This document shows, one piece after another, positions 22,625 through 31,197 of a stretch of DNA of 44,081 bases; the first letter of the stretch is position 1; each line of letters begins with the position of its first letter. The notes beneath the pieces are model-generated. The model worked only from the letters and a program-made list of their open reading frames with translations. It did no database searches and was not told the origin of the DNA. The stretch is taken from NCBI GenBank assembly GCA_009773055.1, contig WOUW01000035.1:1-44081 (forward strand), read 5' to 3'. This DNA is from Paracoccaceae bacterium. GTDB taxonomy: Bacteria > Pseudomonadota > Alphaproteobacteria > Rhodobacterales > Rhodobacteraceae. A program made the position numbers and the translations under genes.

Positions 22625-25213
22625 ATGACCGGATCAAAGCCCCAAGTCCCGCTGAAATCGCTCGTCCGGCCCGTGCGGCTGACGCTGGCCGGGCTCTGGG
22701 CCGAACGTCTTGCCCGCGCCTTCTGGCCGCTCTGGTCGTTGGCGCTTGTTACCTTGGCCGCCCTGGCCTTCGGGCTGCAGGACCTTGGCCCCCTGCATTA
22801 TGCCCAGGCCGCAGGCGCGGTGGTCGGGATCTTCGCCCTGATCCTCCTTGCCGTCGGCGTCAAACGCTTCCGCAAACCCACCGCCCTCGACGCGCTTGAC
22901 CGGCTGGACGCCACCATGCCGGGTCGTCCCATTGCCGCCCTGACCGACACCCAGGTCATCGGCACAAAGGACCCCGCCTCGCTTGCCGTCTGGCAGGCGC
23001 ATCAGGACCGCATGGCCGCCCGCGCCGCCGGGGCTCGCCCCGTCCAGCCCGACCTGCGCCTGTCGTCCCGCGACCGCTTCTCGCTGCGCTACGTCGCCCT
23101 CACCGCCTTCGTCATGGCCGCGCTCTTCGGCTCATTCTGGAAGGCGACCTCGGTCACCGGCCTGACCCCTGGTGCTGCCCTCGCCACCCCCGGCGGCCCA
23201 AGCTGGGAAGCCTGGGCCCAGCCCCCCGCCTATACCGGCAAGCCCTCGCTTTATCTCAACGATATCACCGACCCCGCGCTGGACCTGCCCACTGGCACCC
23301 GCTTGCAGATCCGCCTTTACGGCCCCGAAGGCAGCCTGACCGTCGCGCAGACTGTCGCCGATGTCCCGCCCCCTGCCGCCGAAACCGAAGCCACCCCCGC
23401 CGCTGCCGTCCCGAACGGCATGAAGGGCGTCCATGACCTGACCGTCACCCGCTCGGGCGAACTTGCCATCGACGGACCGAACGGCCGGGAATGGCAGGTC
23501 ACCGCGATCCCGGATGCCGCCCCCCTCGTCGAAGTGACCGGCACCATGACCCGCGAGGCGGACGGCCGCTTCAAGCAGGACTTCAAGGCCTCGGACGATT
23601 ACGGCGTCGTCGCGGGCCGCGTCACCATCACCCTCGACCTCGCCAAGGTCGACCGCCGCCACGGCCTGACCATCGACCCCGAGACATTCGAACCCGTCGT
23701 CCTCGACCTGCCCATGCCGCGCAAGGGCAGCCGGACCGAGCTGACCTCGACCCTCGTCGATGACCTGTCGAAACATGTGTTCGCCAACCTGCCCGTCACC
23801 ATGGTCTTCACCGTCGCCGATGCCGGCGGCAACGAAGGCTCCTCGGCCCCCTACGCGGTGACCCTGCACGGCAAGCGCTTCTTCGACCCTCTCGCCGCTG
23901 CCCTGATCGAGATGCGCCGTGACCTTCTGTGGAACCGGATCAACGCCCCGCGTGCGGTCCAGATCCTCAAGGCCGTCACCAACCGCCCCGAAGGCTTCAT
24001 CCGCCACGACCGCGCTTTCCTGCACCTACGCGTCCTGATGCGAGAGCTTGAGGCGAAACAGGCCAGCCTTTCGACCGAAGACCGCGACGCCATTGCCGAA
24101 AAGCTGTGGAAGATCGCGTTCATGGTCGAAGAAGGCAACCTTCAGGACGCGCTTGACCGCCTTCAACGCGCGCAGGACCGGCTGCAGGAAGCCATCAAGA
24201 ACGGCGCCTCGCCCGAAGAAATCGACCAGCTGATGAAGGAAATGCAGCAGGCGCTGAACGAATACATGCGCGAGCTTGCCGAAGAGGCGCAGCGCAACCC
24301 CGGCGACCAGCAACAGCAGCAGATGACGCAGGGCCAGACGATGTCGGGCGACCAGCTGCAGGAAATGCTCGACAAGCTGCAAGAGCTGATGAAGCAGGGC
24401 AAGACCGCTGAAGCCGCCGCACTGATGGAACAGCTGCGCCAGCTGATGGAAAACATGCAGGTGGTGCAGGGCCAGCAGGGACAGGGCCAAGGTCAGAACG
24501 GTCCGATGGGTGACCTTGGCGAAACCCTGCGCGACCAGCAGAGCCTGTCCGACGACGCCTTCCGCGACCTGCAGGGCGTGCCGCGCAACGGCGACGAACA
24601 GGGGCAGCAGCCGGGTGACCAGCAAGGCGGCCAGCAAGGCCAGGGCGACCAGCAGGGTGATGGACAGCAAGGTCAGGACCCGCAGCAAGGCGATGGACAG
24701 AGTGGCCCCGACACCGGCAGCCTGACCGACCGCCAGCGTGACCTACGCCAACGGCTGAATGAGCTTCAGCAGGGCCAGTTGCCGGGTGATGGCACCGAAC
24801 CGGGCGAAAAAGGCCGCCGCAATCTCGACCGAGCCGGGCGCGCCATGAAAGAGGCCGAGGATGCACTTCGCGACGGTAATCTCGACGGTGCCCTTGATCG
24901 ACAGGCCGAGGCGATGCAAGCCCTGCGCGACGGGATGCGCGATTTTGGCGAGGCGCTGGCCGATCAGCAGCGCGAAAACCGCGATGCCCAGGGCGGCGAA
25001 CGCGACTTCGGCTCGGCCGATCCGCAGGGCACCGACCCCCTTGGCCGCCGACCCGGCGAAACCGCGCGCATCGGCTCGGACGAAAACATGGTCCAGAATG
25101 ACCCGGACCAACGCGCCCAGCAACTCCTCGATGAAATCCGCCGCCGTTCGGGCGAACTTGCCCGCCCGCTTGAAGAGCTGGACTACCTCAAGCGCCTGTT
25201 GCAGATGTTCTGA
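22625..25213 (+). CDS. TIGR02302 (DUF4175) family membrane protein
   Basis: An 862-residue alphaproteobacterial protein of unknown function. Three hydrophobic segments lie at about residues 35-52, 60-78 and 155-175. A periplasmic-like region follows, then a helical region with ALDRLQRAQDRLQEAI and long Met/Gln stretches (about 530-610), and a low-complexity Gln/Gly/Asp segment (about 640-710). The C-terminus ends ELARPLEELDYLKRLLQMF. It sits directly downstream of lysA. Length and layout match TIGR02302. The 231 nt after it contain no clear gene or terminator. Confidence 0.88.
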   Translation: MTGSKPQVPLKSLVRPVRLTLAGLWAERLARAFWPLWSLALVTLAALAFGLQDLGPLHYAQAAGAVVGIFALILLAVGVKRFRKPTALDALDRLDATMPGRPIAALTDTQVIGTKDPASLAVWQAHQDRMAARAAGARPVQPDLRLSSRDRFSLRYVALTAFVMAALFGSFWKATSVTGLTPGAALATPGGPSWEAWAQPPAYTGKPSLYLNDITDPALDLPTGTRLQIRLYGPEGSLTVAQTVADVPPPAAETEATPAAAVPNGMKGVHDLTVTRSGELAIDGPNGREWQVTAIPDAAPLVEVTGTMTREADGRFKQDFKASDDYGVVAGRVTITLDLAKVDRRHGLTIDPETFEPVVLDLPMPRKGSRTELTSTLVDDLSKHVFANLPVTMVFTVADAGGNEGSSAPYAVTLHGKRFFDPLAAALIEMRRDLLWNRINAPRAVQILKAVTNRPEGFIRHDRAFLHLRVLMRELEAKQASLSTEDRDAIAEKLWKIAFMVEEGNLQDALDRLQRAQDRLQEAIKNGASPEEIDQLMKEMQQALNEYMRELAEEAQRNPGDQQQQQMTQGQTMSGDQLQEMLDKLQELMKQGKTAEAAALMEQLRQLMENMQVVQGQQGQGQGQNGPMGDLGETLRDQQSLSDDAFRDLQGVPRNGDEQGQQPGDQQGGQQGQGDQQGDGQQGQDPQQGDGQSGPDTGSLTDRQRDLRQRLNELQQGQLPGDGTEPGEKGRRNLDRAGRAMKEAEDALRDGNLDGALDRQAEAMQALRDGMRDFGEALADQQRENRDAQGGERDFGSADPQGTDPLGRRPGETARIGSDENMVQNDPDQRAQQLLDEIRRRSGELARPLEELDYLKRLLQMF

Positions 25214-25444
25214 TCGCAGTCAGCTGCCGCGCTCGGGGGCCCGCCACACAAGATCCCCGGCGGACGCTGCCTCGTCGCGACGGCGGCCTGCATCCTGGCA
25301 TTTCGACGCGCTCACTTGTCACGGAAAGCCTGCTTTCCAATCGTGTGCGGAATGGAACAATGTCCTCGCACGGCGCGTTTCGATTCAAGACTCAACCGCT
25401 TTCCAGACAAATTTTGGTCACCAATGCTGCGTAATGAAGCGGAC

Positions 25445-27894
25445 ATGGCAGTTCTTTTGGAAACGTCCGTACAGGTAGAAGATATGAATTCCGGCAAGCT
25501 TCAAGCCACTGCAGTCATTCGCAAAAGTTCGATTGCCTTCGTAGAACAGATATTCGCCTTGTACGCCGCCCGTCGGCCGCTTGTCCTGGTCTCCGGCGCC
25601 GATCAGGTCGCTGACCTTCCTGGAATCGACATTGACCGCTGCATCAACCCCGGCGACCAGACTGGCTGGTTCGACGCGCAACACCCTGTTATCCTTGACG
25701 ATCTGCCTGCGCAGGTCACTTATACCTCGGGGACCGAAGGACAGCCGAAGGGTATTCTCCTCACCTACCGCAACCTCGGCTACACCACTGAACGCATCAT
25801 CGACGTGATGCAAATGACCGCCGAGGTTCGCGAATATGTCGGCGTTCCGGCGACTTTCAGTTTTGGCATGGCGCGATACCGGGCGGTCAGCGCCGTCGGT
25901 GGACGGGCCTACATGCCGCCGCGCGGCTTCGACCCGATGGAACTTGCCCGCATGCTCGCCGCTGGCGAGATCAACGCGCTCTCCGCCGTGCCCACGCTTC
26001 TGCGCATCCTTTTGGCCGACCCCACCCTGATCGGCGCGGCGGGCAAGATGCTCAAATGGATGGAGATTGGCTCGCAAGCTATGACGGCCGACGAAAAGCG
26101 CCGCATCCGCGAGATGTTCCCGAACGCCCGGATCGTCCAGCACTACGGCCTGACCGAGGCCTCGCGCAGCACCTTCCTGATTATCTCGGACGCGCCTGAT
26201 GCCATGCTGGACTCGGTCGGCAGCCCGGTCGGCCAGGGCGAAGTGCAGATCTCTGCCGACAACCGCATCCGCATCCGCGGTCCGCAGGTCGCAAGATCGC
26301 GCATCGACGTCCAGGGTCTGCACGACCTGACCGATGCCGAGGGATGGCTGCAGACCAATGACCTTGGTCACATGAAGCACGGCTATCTCTTCTTCGACGG
26401 CCGCGCCGATGACCTGATCAACTGCGGCGGCCAGAAGGTCGTTCCCGACCAGCTTGAAGAACGCATCCGCGCGCGGCTGAAGGCGGGCACGCAACTTGCC
26501 GTCGCCAAGGTCCCGGATGCCCAGCGCGGCGACGGCATCCTTGTCGCCCTTGCAGGTGCCTCTGGCGATACTGCCCGCGTGAAACAGGCCGCCACCGCCG
26601 TCCTGGCCGAAATGGGCATCTCCGCCGGCAGCGCGCTGCATGTCATGGCGATCGACACGCTGCCCGTCACCGCCACCGGCAAGGTCCAGCGCCGCGTGCT
26701 GGCCGAACAGTTCGCCCTCCGCAAGGTCACCGCGCCCCCATCCTCCGCCAAGGGCGAGATCACCGACGTCCGCTCGCTGTTCCAGCACGACTTTGCTGGC
26801 CAGGACGTCAGCCCCGAAGACACGTTCGAGACCCTTGGCGGCGATTCCCTGCACTACATCCAGTTCTCGCTGTCCTACGAGGCGCGCTTCGGCCCGCTGC
26901 CCGACGCCTGGGAAAAGCTCAGCGTCGCGCAGTTGCAGGACCATGCCAAAGGCAGCGGCATATCCACCTGGCGCAGTCTGGAGTCGGTCACCCTGACCCG
27001 CGCCTTCTTCATCATCTGCATCGTCGCCCTGCACACCGAGGCCTTCGTCTACTCCTCCAACTGGGGAGCCGCCTACTTCCTCGTCATGCTCGCCGGCTAT
27101 TCCGTCGCCCGCTTCCAGCTGCCCGAGATCCTCCGCTCCGGCAGCACCAGGACCCTTTGGGGCACCGTCCGCTACGTCGCGATCCCGACGATCCTGATGG
27201 GCGTCTTCCTCGAACTCGTCACCCGCAAGTTCGAACTTCCCTCGCTTCTTCTGGTGTCGAACTACGTCGATCCCAACACGATCCGCGGCTACACCTTCTA
27301 CTTCATCGAGTTCTACATCCAGATCCTCGTCCTCGCCGCCCTTCTGTTCTCCTTCGCTCCCGTGCGCCGCGCCTTCCAGGCCCGCCCCATGGTCAGCGCC
27401 GTCGCCTTCTTCTTCGCCACCGCGGCCCTCGACTACGGCATCGAGCAGGTCTGGAACGGCGACTACAACTACGACCGCCCTGGCATTACGGCTGGTGCTT
27501 CGCGCTCGGCATGGTCCTCGCCTCGGCCCGCGACCTGCCCTCGCGCCTCTTTGCCCTGGCCCTGGCCCTGATCTCGATCCTGGCCTACTGGCAGGTGACC
27601 TCTGCCGCCTTCTACGTCGCCGGGGGGATCGCCGTCGTCCTCTTCATCCGCTCGTTCCGCGTTCCCGCCCCCGCCAAGGTGGTGATCGCCGAAATCGCCG
27701 GCGCCTCGATGTTCATCTACCTCACGCACTACCAGATGATCTCGCTCGTCGATAAACTCTTCGGCCACCACATGCCCTGGCTCGCGCTGATCCTCTCGAT
27801 CATCACCGGCATCATCGGCGCGCATATCTACGCCTGGGCCGAGCGTTTCGTCCTCAAACCCCGCCGCCGCGCCGAGGCTGTCCCGGCCGAGTAA
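25445..27894 (+). pseudogene. Adenylation-carrier-acyltransferase_3 fusion, frameshifted at about 27480
   Basis: An NRPS-like fusion. An ANL adenylation domain (about residues 20-435) shows TYTSGTEGQPKGILLTYRN, QHYGLTEASR and FFDGRADDLINCGGQKV. A carrier domain carries the 4'-phosphopantetheine serine in ETLGGDSLHYIQF (about 463). An acyltransferase_3 membrane domain starts at about 510. The frame breaks in a C run at 27478-27480: restoring one base joins NYDRP to WHYGWCFALGMVLAS and continues to a stop at 27894, giving about 816 residues. Without it, the frame ends at 27571. Whether this is a real mutation, programmed slippage or a read error is open. The start is uncertain (25445 or 25484; the latter has AGGTAGAAG upstream). 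Confidence 0.8.
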
Positions 27895-27926
27895 GGCAAC
27901 TTCGCCCGTGGTCCTTGCCAAGGGCA

Positions 27927-27954
27927 GCGCCCGACCGCCCCCCCGGGCGGGCGC
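27927..27954 (+). terminator. GC-rich hairpin after the acyltransferase fusion
   Basis: GCGCCCG (27927-27933) pairs with CGGGCGC (27948-27954), followed by TTCT. It lies 33 nt after the stop and is a plausible but weak intrinsic terminator. Confidence 0.45.
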
Positions 27955-28078
27955 TTCTCGCCCACCCGGCGGTCGTGCCCCGCCCTTATCCCTCAAGGCC
28001 AAAAGGGGGCATACCGCCCGCCCCCCAAACCCCGCCTTAACCCCCATGCGCTTCCCTCCCGCCAAAGGAGCACGCGCC

Positions 28079-28918
28079 ATGGACCCCCTCCACCACCTCC
28101 CCCTCGCGGAAATCGACCCCTCCGCCCTCCTCCGCGACCGCACCACCCTCGACCCCGAGGCCCTCCAACAACTCCAGCACTCCATCGCGACCGAGGGCCT
28201 CCGCACCCCCATCGAGGTCTGGCGCCTCTCCAGCCCCAGACCTTCCGAAAACCGGGACACCTACACCTACGGCCTCATCTCCGGCCTCCGCCGCCTCACC
28301 GCAGCCCGTGACTTGGGCCACCAAACGATCCCCGCCTTCCTCCGCTCGCCCCAGTCCCTCGCCCAGGCCCTCACCGCCATGGTGACCGAGAACGAAATCC
28401 GCGCCCCCGTCAGCCCGTGGGAGAAGGCGACCCTCATCCTGAACGCCGTGACCGAGGGCCACTTCGATACCCCCGACGCCGCCATCGCCACCCTCTTCCC
28501 CAGCACGTCCCGCTCCTCCCGCCAACGCCTCCGCGCCCATGCGACCGTGGTCGAGGCGCTCGGCCCCCTCCTCACCGCCCCCGAAACCCTGACCATCCGC
28601 CAACTCGACACCCTCGCGGCTGCGATCACCGGCGGGCATGAGGACCTCCTCACCGCCACCCTCCACCCGCACGTGGGGAAGGGGCCAGAGACCCAATGGT
28701 CCGCCCTCCGCCCCGTCCTGCTGGATATCGCGCGCGAGCCCGTGAACCCCACCACACGCCGCCCCCGCAGGCTGCTAAGGTTGCGTCAAGGCCTGACGAT
28801 CACCCGAGAGCCCACCCCCACCGGCTGGCTCCTCCGCTTCACCGGCCCCCAGGCGAGGTCGCCCGGCCTGATCGACGACGTGCTGGACAAGGTGGAGGAG
28901 TGGTTCAACAAACCCTGA
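28079..28918 (+). CDS. ParB N-terminal domain protein, orphan
   Basis: A 279-residue protein. The ParB/sulfiredoxin-type N-terminal domain covers about residues 1-110 (LPLAEIDPSALL, then TEGLRTPIEVWRL, GLISGLRRLTAARDLGHQTIPAF, AMVTENEIRAPVSPWEKA). The GLRRLTAA segment replaces the canonical GERR nucleotide-binding motif. A helical middle with SRSSRQRLRAHATVVEAL follows. No ParA or parS-like cluster is near, so it is not an ordinary partition gene; regulatory or plasmid-derived roles are possible. I chose ATG 28079 because AAAGGAG lies upstream. Codon use is extreme, with unusually many CTC and CCC codons. Confidence 0.8.
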   Translation: MDPLHHLPLAEIDPSALLRDRTTLDPEALQQLQHSIATEGLRTPIEVWRLSSPRPSENRDTYTYGLISGLRRLTAARDLGHQTIPAFLRSPQSLAQALTAMVTENEIRAPVSPWEKATLILNAVTEGHFDTPDAAIATLFPSTSRSSRQRLRAHATVVEALGPLLTAPETLTIRQLDTLAAAITGGHEDLLTATLHPHVGKGPETQWSALRPVLLDIAREPVNPTTRRPRRLLRLRQGLTITREPTPTGWLLRFTGPQARSPGLIDDVLDKVEEWFNKP

Positions 28919-28961
28919 CCCCCACCCCACCGTAGGGTGCGCTACAGCGCGCCATCCGTAC

Positions 28962-28979
28962 GTCGGGCTTCAGCCCGAC
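28962..28979 (+). terminator. GTCGGGCT/AGCCCGAC hairpin after the ParB-like gene
   Basis: An 8-bp perfect stem with a 2-base spacer, followed by TCTTCC. Just upstream (28937-28955) a second imperfect hairpin pairs GGTGCGCT with AGCGCGCC. Together they form a compact 3' element between the ParB-like gene and the AT-rich ATPase gene. They may be REP-like rather than a classical terminator. Confidence 0.5.
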
Positions 28980-29052
28980 TCTTCCCAGCCCGATTGACTT
29001 GCCGCTTTCCGTATATACTCTGAGAGAAAGAGATTTCTATCTAGGACCGGTC

Positions 29053-30876
29053 ATGTACCTATCAGCGGTAAGCATATTAAATACTGGCCCAATTGCCAAC
29101 GTGAGGATAGACACCAAGTTCGCCGAAGACGGTAGCCCACTTCCGGTAATCTTGGTAGGAAAGAACGGCGCAGGAAAAAGCATTGTCATTTCGCACATCG
29201 TGAACGCGTTAGCAACTGCCCAGTCGGTATTCTTTGAGGATTCAGATGTGGAGCAAGGTCGCGTCTACAAACTGAGAAGCCCATCTTACATCAGGGAAGG
29301 ATCCACCTACTCCATAGGTGAGGTCAGGTTCACTGGCGGCGCTAAAGTAGCTGAAATACAACTTTCAACTCGGAAGCGGGACTTCATCGGTGAGCCTCCA
29401 AGCTATTCGAGTTGGTCTAGTGTTTTGGAAATGGAAAGCTCCCACTTCGATACTAACATTTCTCGCAACTCTTCCGATGTTCATTCTGCGTTGCTTGGTG
29501 GCATCTACCTATACTTCCCGCCAAATAGATTCGAAGAGCCAGCTTGGCTAAATGAAGTAGCTCTTCGAGGGAAAGTTGACTTTTATCGGATGAAAAACTT
29601 CTCAACCACATCTGATAGGAAGTTGGTTCAATACTCGCCGCTCAAGGGAATTCAGGACTGGTTACTAGACCTAATCTATGACAGTTTTGCAGTTGAGCGA
29701 AGGACGACAACACTGCCTGTTCAGTTTGATGGTAAGGTACAGAATTTTAACGTTCTTGTGGCTAGAACTGGCCCTGCAACGAGCCTTCTCAGTGCTGTAG
29801 AATCTGTTGTGCTTACACTACTTGGTGCGCCAGGCGGAACTATCCAGTGGAATGTCGGGATTAGAAATCATAGAAATGTTGGACTTACCCTAAATGGTCC
29901 GAACGGAGATGTGAGACGTATTTCAAACCTCTTTGCTCTATCTACCGGTGAATCGGGCTTGTTAGACTTGTTTCTGAGTATACTTCGCGATCTCGACTTC
30001 AGTGGAATGCATTTTTCATCATTTAGGGATGTAAAGGGTATCGTAGTCGTTGATGAAATTGATCTCCACCTTCACGCTGATTTTCAATACAATACTTTGC
30101 CGGCGCTTCTCAGACTTTTCCCGTGCCTACAGTTCATTGCTTCGACTCATTCACCACTTCTACTCTTAGGGCTGAACGCAGTATTGGAATCCAAAGGATT
30201 CCAGTTGATCGATCTGCCGTCGGGAGAGGAAATTGCTGTAGAAAGCTTTACGGAATTTGAGTTCGCCTTTCGTGCCATGCAGGATACGATAGCGTTTGAG
30301 AGCGCGGCCAGACAACTTTCGGCAGATCAAGGCAAGGGAATACTCTTTGTTGAGGGTGACACTGATGCTCTGCTTATTCGACGTGCCGCGCAGCTTCTCC
30401 TAGAAGAGCCGCTGCTTGAGGCATTTGAGGTTGTCGGCGTTGAAGGATGCTCATATCTTGACAAGCTTTGGAACGCTCATAGCGCCAAACTTAATCAAAG
30501 AATTTTAAGTCCGTGGATTCTACTCTACGATTGTGATACCAATAAGCAACCTACTCAGGTTGGTCAACTCTATAAGAGAGCCGTTCCGCGCCAACAATCT
30601 TGCATATGGACGGGAATCGAAAACCTATTTGATAGGCATTTCGCGGAGCGCGCACGCGAGCATAAGCCAGACTTCTTCGATATCGTGGAGGCTCATACAA
30701 AATGGCCAAAGGGGCAGAAGGTTGAAGTTCCGGAGGTATGGACGGTCAATAGGGACGAAAAGATGAAATTCTGCAAGTGGGCTTGCGAGAATGGAACCGC
30801 AGACGACTTTCGCCATTTTGCCACAATCTTCGCAATGCTTAGGGAGATTACTGGTCAAGCTGCAACCTCTCAGTGA
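29053..30876 (+). CDS. OLD-like AAA ATPase with TOPRIM nuclease domain, probable defence gene
   Basis: A 607-residue protein unrecognised beyond its domains. An ABC-like ATPase core has Walker A VGKNGAGKS (residues 35-43), a signature-like ALSTGESGLLDLFLS near 295 and Walker B GIVVVDEIDLHLH near 335, then ASTHSP (switch His). A C-terminal TOPRIM-like domain follows, with LFVEGDTDALLIRRAAQ (Glu, about 431) and the acidic pair in LLYDCDTN (about 490). This order matches OLD-family nucleases and GajA; no UvrD-like GajB partner is adjacent. ATG 29053 has AGGA 6 nt upstream. The gene is conspicuously AT-rich and rich in rare codons relative to its neighbours, a sign of recent transfer. It ends 26 nt before a 75-bp repeat. 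Confidence 0.8.
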   Translation: MYLSAVSILNTGPIANVRIDTKFAEDGSPLPVILVGKNGAGKSIVISHIVNALATAQSVFFEDSDVEQGRVYKLRSPSYIREGSTYSIGEVRFTGGAKVAEIQLSTRKRDFIGEPPSYSSWSSVLEMESSHFDTNISRNSSDVHSALLGGIYLYFPPNRFEEPAWLNEVALRGKVDFYRMKNFSTTSDRKLVQYSPLKGIQDWLLDLIYDSFAVERRTTTLPVQFDGKVQNFNVLVARTGPATSLLSAVESVVLTLLGAPGGTIQWNVGIRNHRNVGLTLNGPNGDVRRISNLFALSTGESGLLDLFLSILRDLDFSGMHFSSFRDVKGIVVVDEIDLHLHADFQYNTLPALLRLFPCLQFIASTHSPLLLLGLNAVLESKGFQLIDLPSGEEIAVESFTEFEFAFRAMQDTIAFESAARQLSADQGKGILFVEGDTDALLIRRAAQLLLEEPLLEAFEVVGVEGCSYLDKLWNAHSAKLNQRILSPWILLYDCDTNKQPTQVGQLYKRAVPRQQSCIWTGIENLFDRHFAERAREHKPDFFDIVEAHTKWPKGQKVEVPEVWTVNRDEKMKFCKWACENGTADDFRHFATIFAMLREITGQAATSQ

Positions 30877-30902
30877 ATGCCTGATCTTCAACTAACGCTT
30901 TA

Positions 30903-30977
30903 CCCTTAACAAACCCCTAACGCCCACAGCTAACCCCTTGGAATCCTTTGCGGCCTCCACCTGCCCACGCGTGGGCA
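30903..30977 (+). repeat. 75-bp dispersed repeat, copy A
   Basis: This 75-bp segment matches the reverse complement of 40641-40715 at 73 of 75 positions. It contains the perfect palindrome CTGCCCACGCGTGGGCAG (30961-30978) at one end and a TTAACAAACCCCTAAC segment at the other. It lies between the stop of the OLD-like ATPase (30876) and the stop of the slyX remnant (30984-30982), with the palindrome on the slyX side. Confidence 0.9.
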
Positions 30978-30981
30978 GACC

Positions 30982-31127
30982 TCACCAGTGCGGCGGGCGG
31001 ACGTTCGCTTCCGGGGGGGCTCCCCCCAAAGCCTCCTCCCCGCCTGACGGGCCACCACGTCCGACAGGTCCTCCACCGCCCGCATCAGGTGGGCCACCCG
31101 TTCCTCCAGAGCCTCGACCCGGTCCAT
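30982..31127 (-). pseudogene. slyX: slyX remnant, frameshifted
   Basis: From ATG 31127 the minus strand encodes [20 protein letters not shown] and continues [10 protein letters not shown], the typical amphipathic N-terminal half of SlyX. The frame then leaves the family. One base shifted, the strand reads EEALGGAPPEANVRPPHW and stops at 30982, and the RPPHW end is the hallmark SlyX C-terminus. A single missing G in the GGGG run near 31037 would restore a 48-residue protein, still shorter than the usual 65-75 residues. So the middle is also shortened or the copy is decaying. It diverges from hisS. SlyX function is unknown. Confidence 0.7.
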
Positions 31128-31197
31128 CGCACCCCCCGCTTGCCCGCCTGCTTCCCACGGGATACACGGACCCCGATCAAAAGCGAAGGTCCCGCCC

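Noticed and set aside
24290-24720. Repetitive CAG/CAGCAAGG-like tract that could be mistaken for a tandem repeat locus
   Set aside because: It is in frame in the TIGR02302 gene and encodes the Gln/Gly-rich low-complexity segment typical of that family.
29053-30876. Gabija (GajA) assignment for the ATPase-TOPRIM gene
   Set aside because: No UvrD-like GajB helicase gene is adjacent on either side, so only an OLD-like description is justified.
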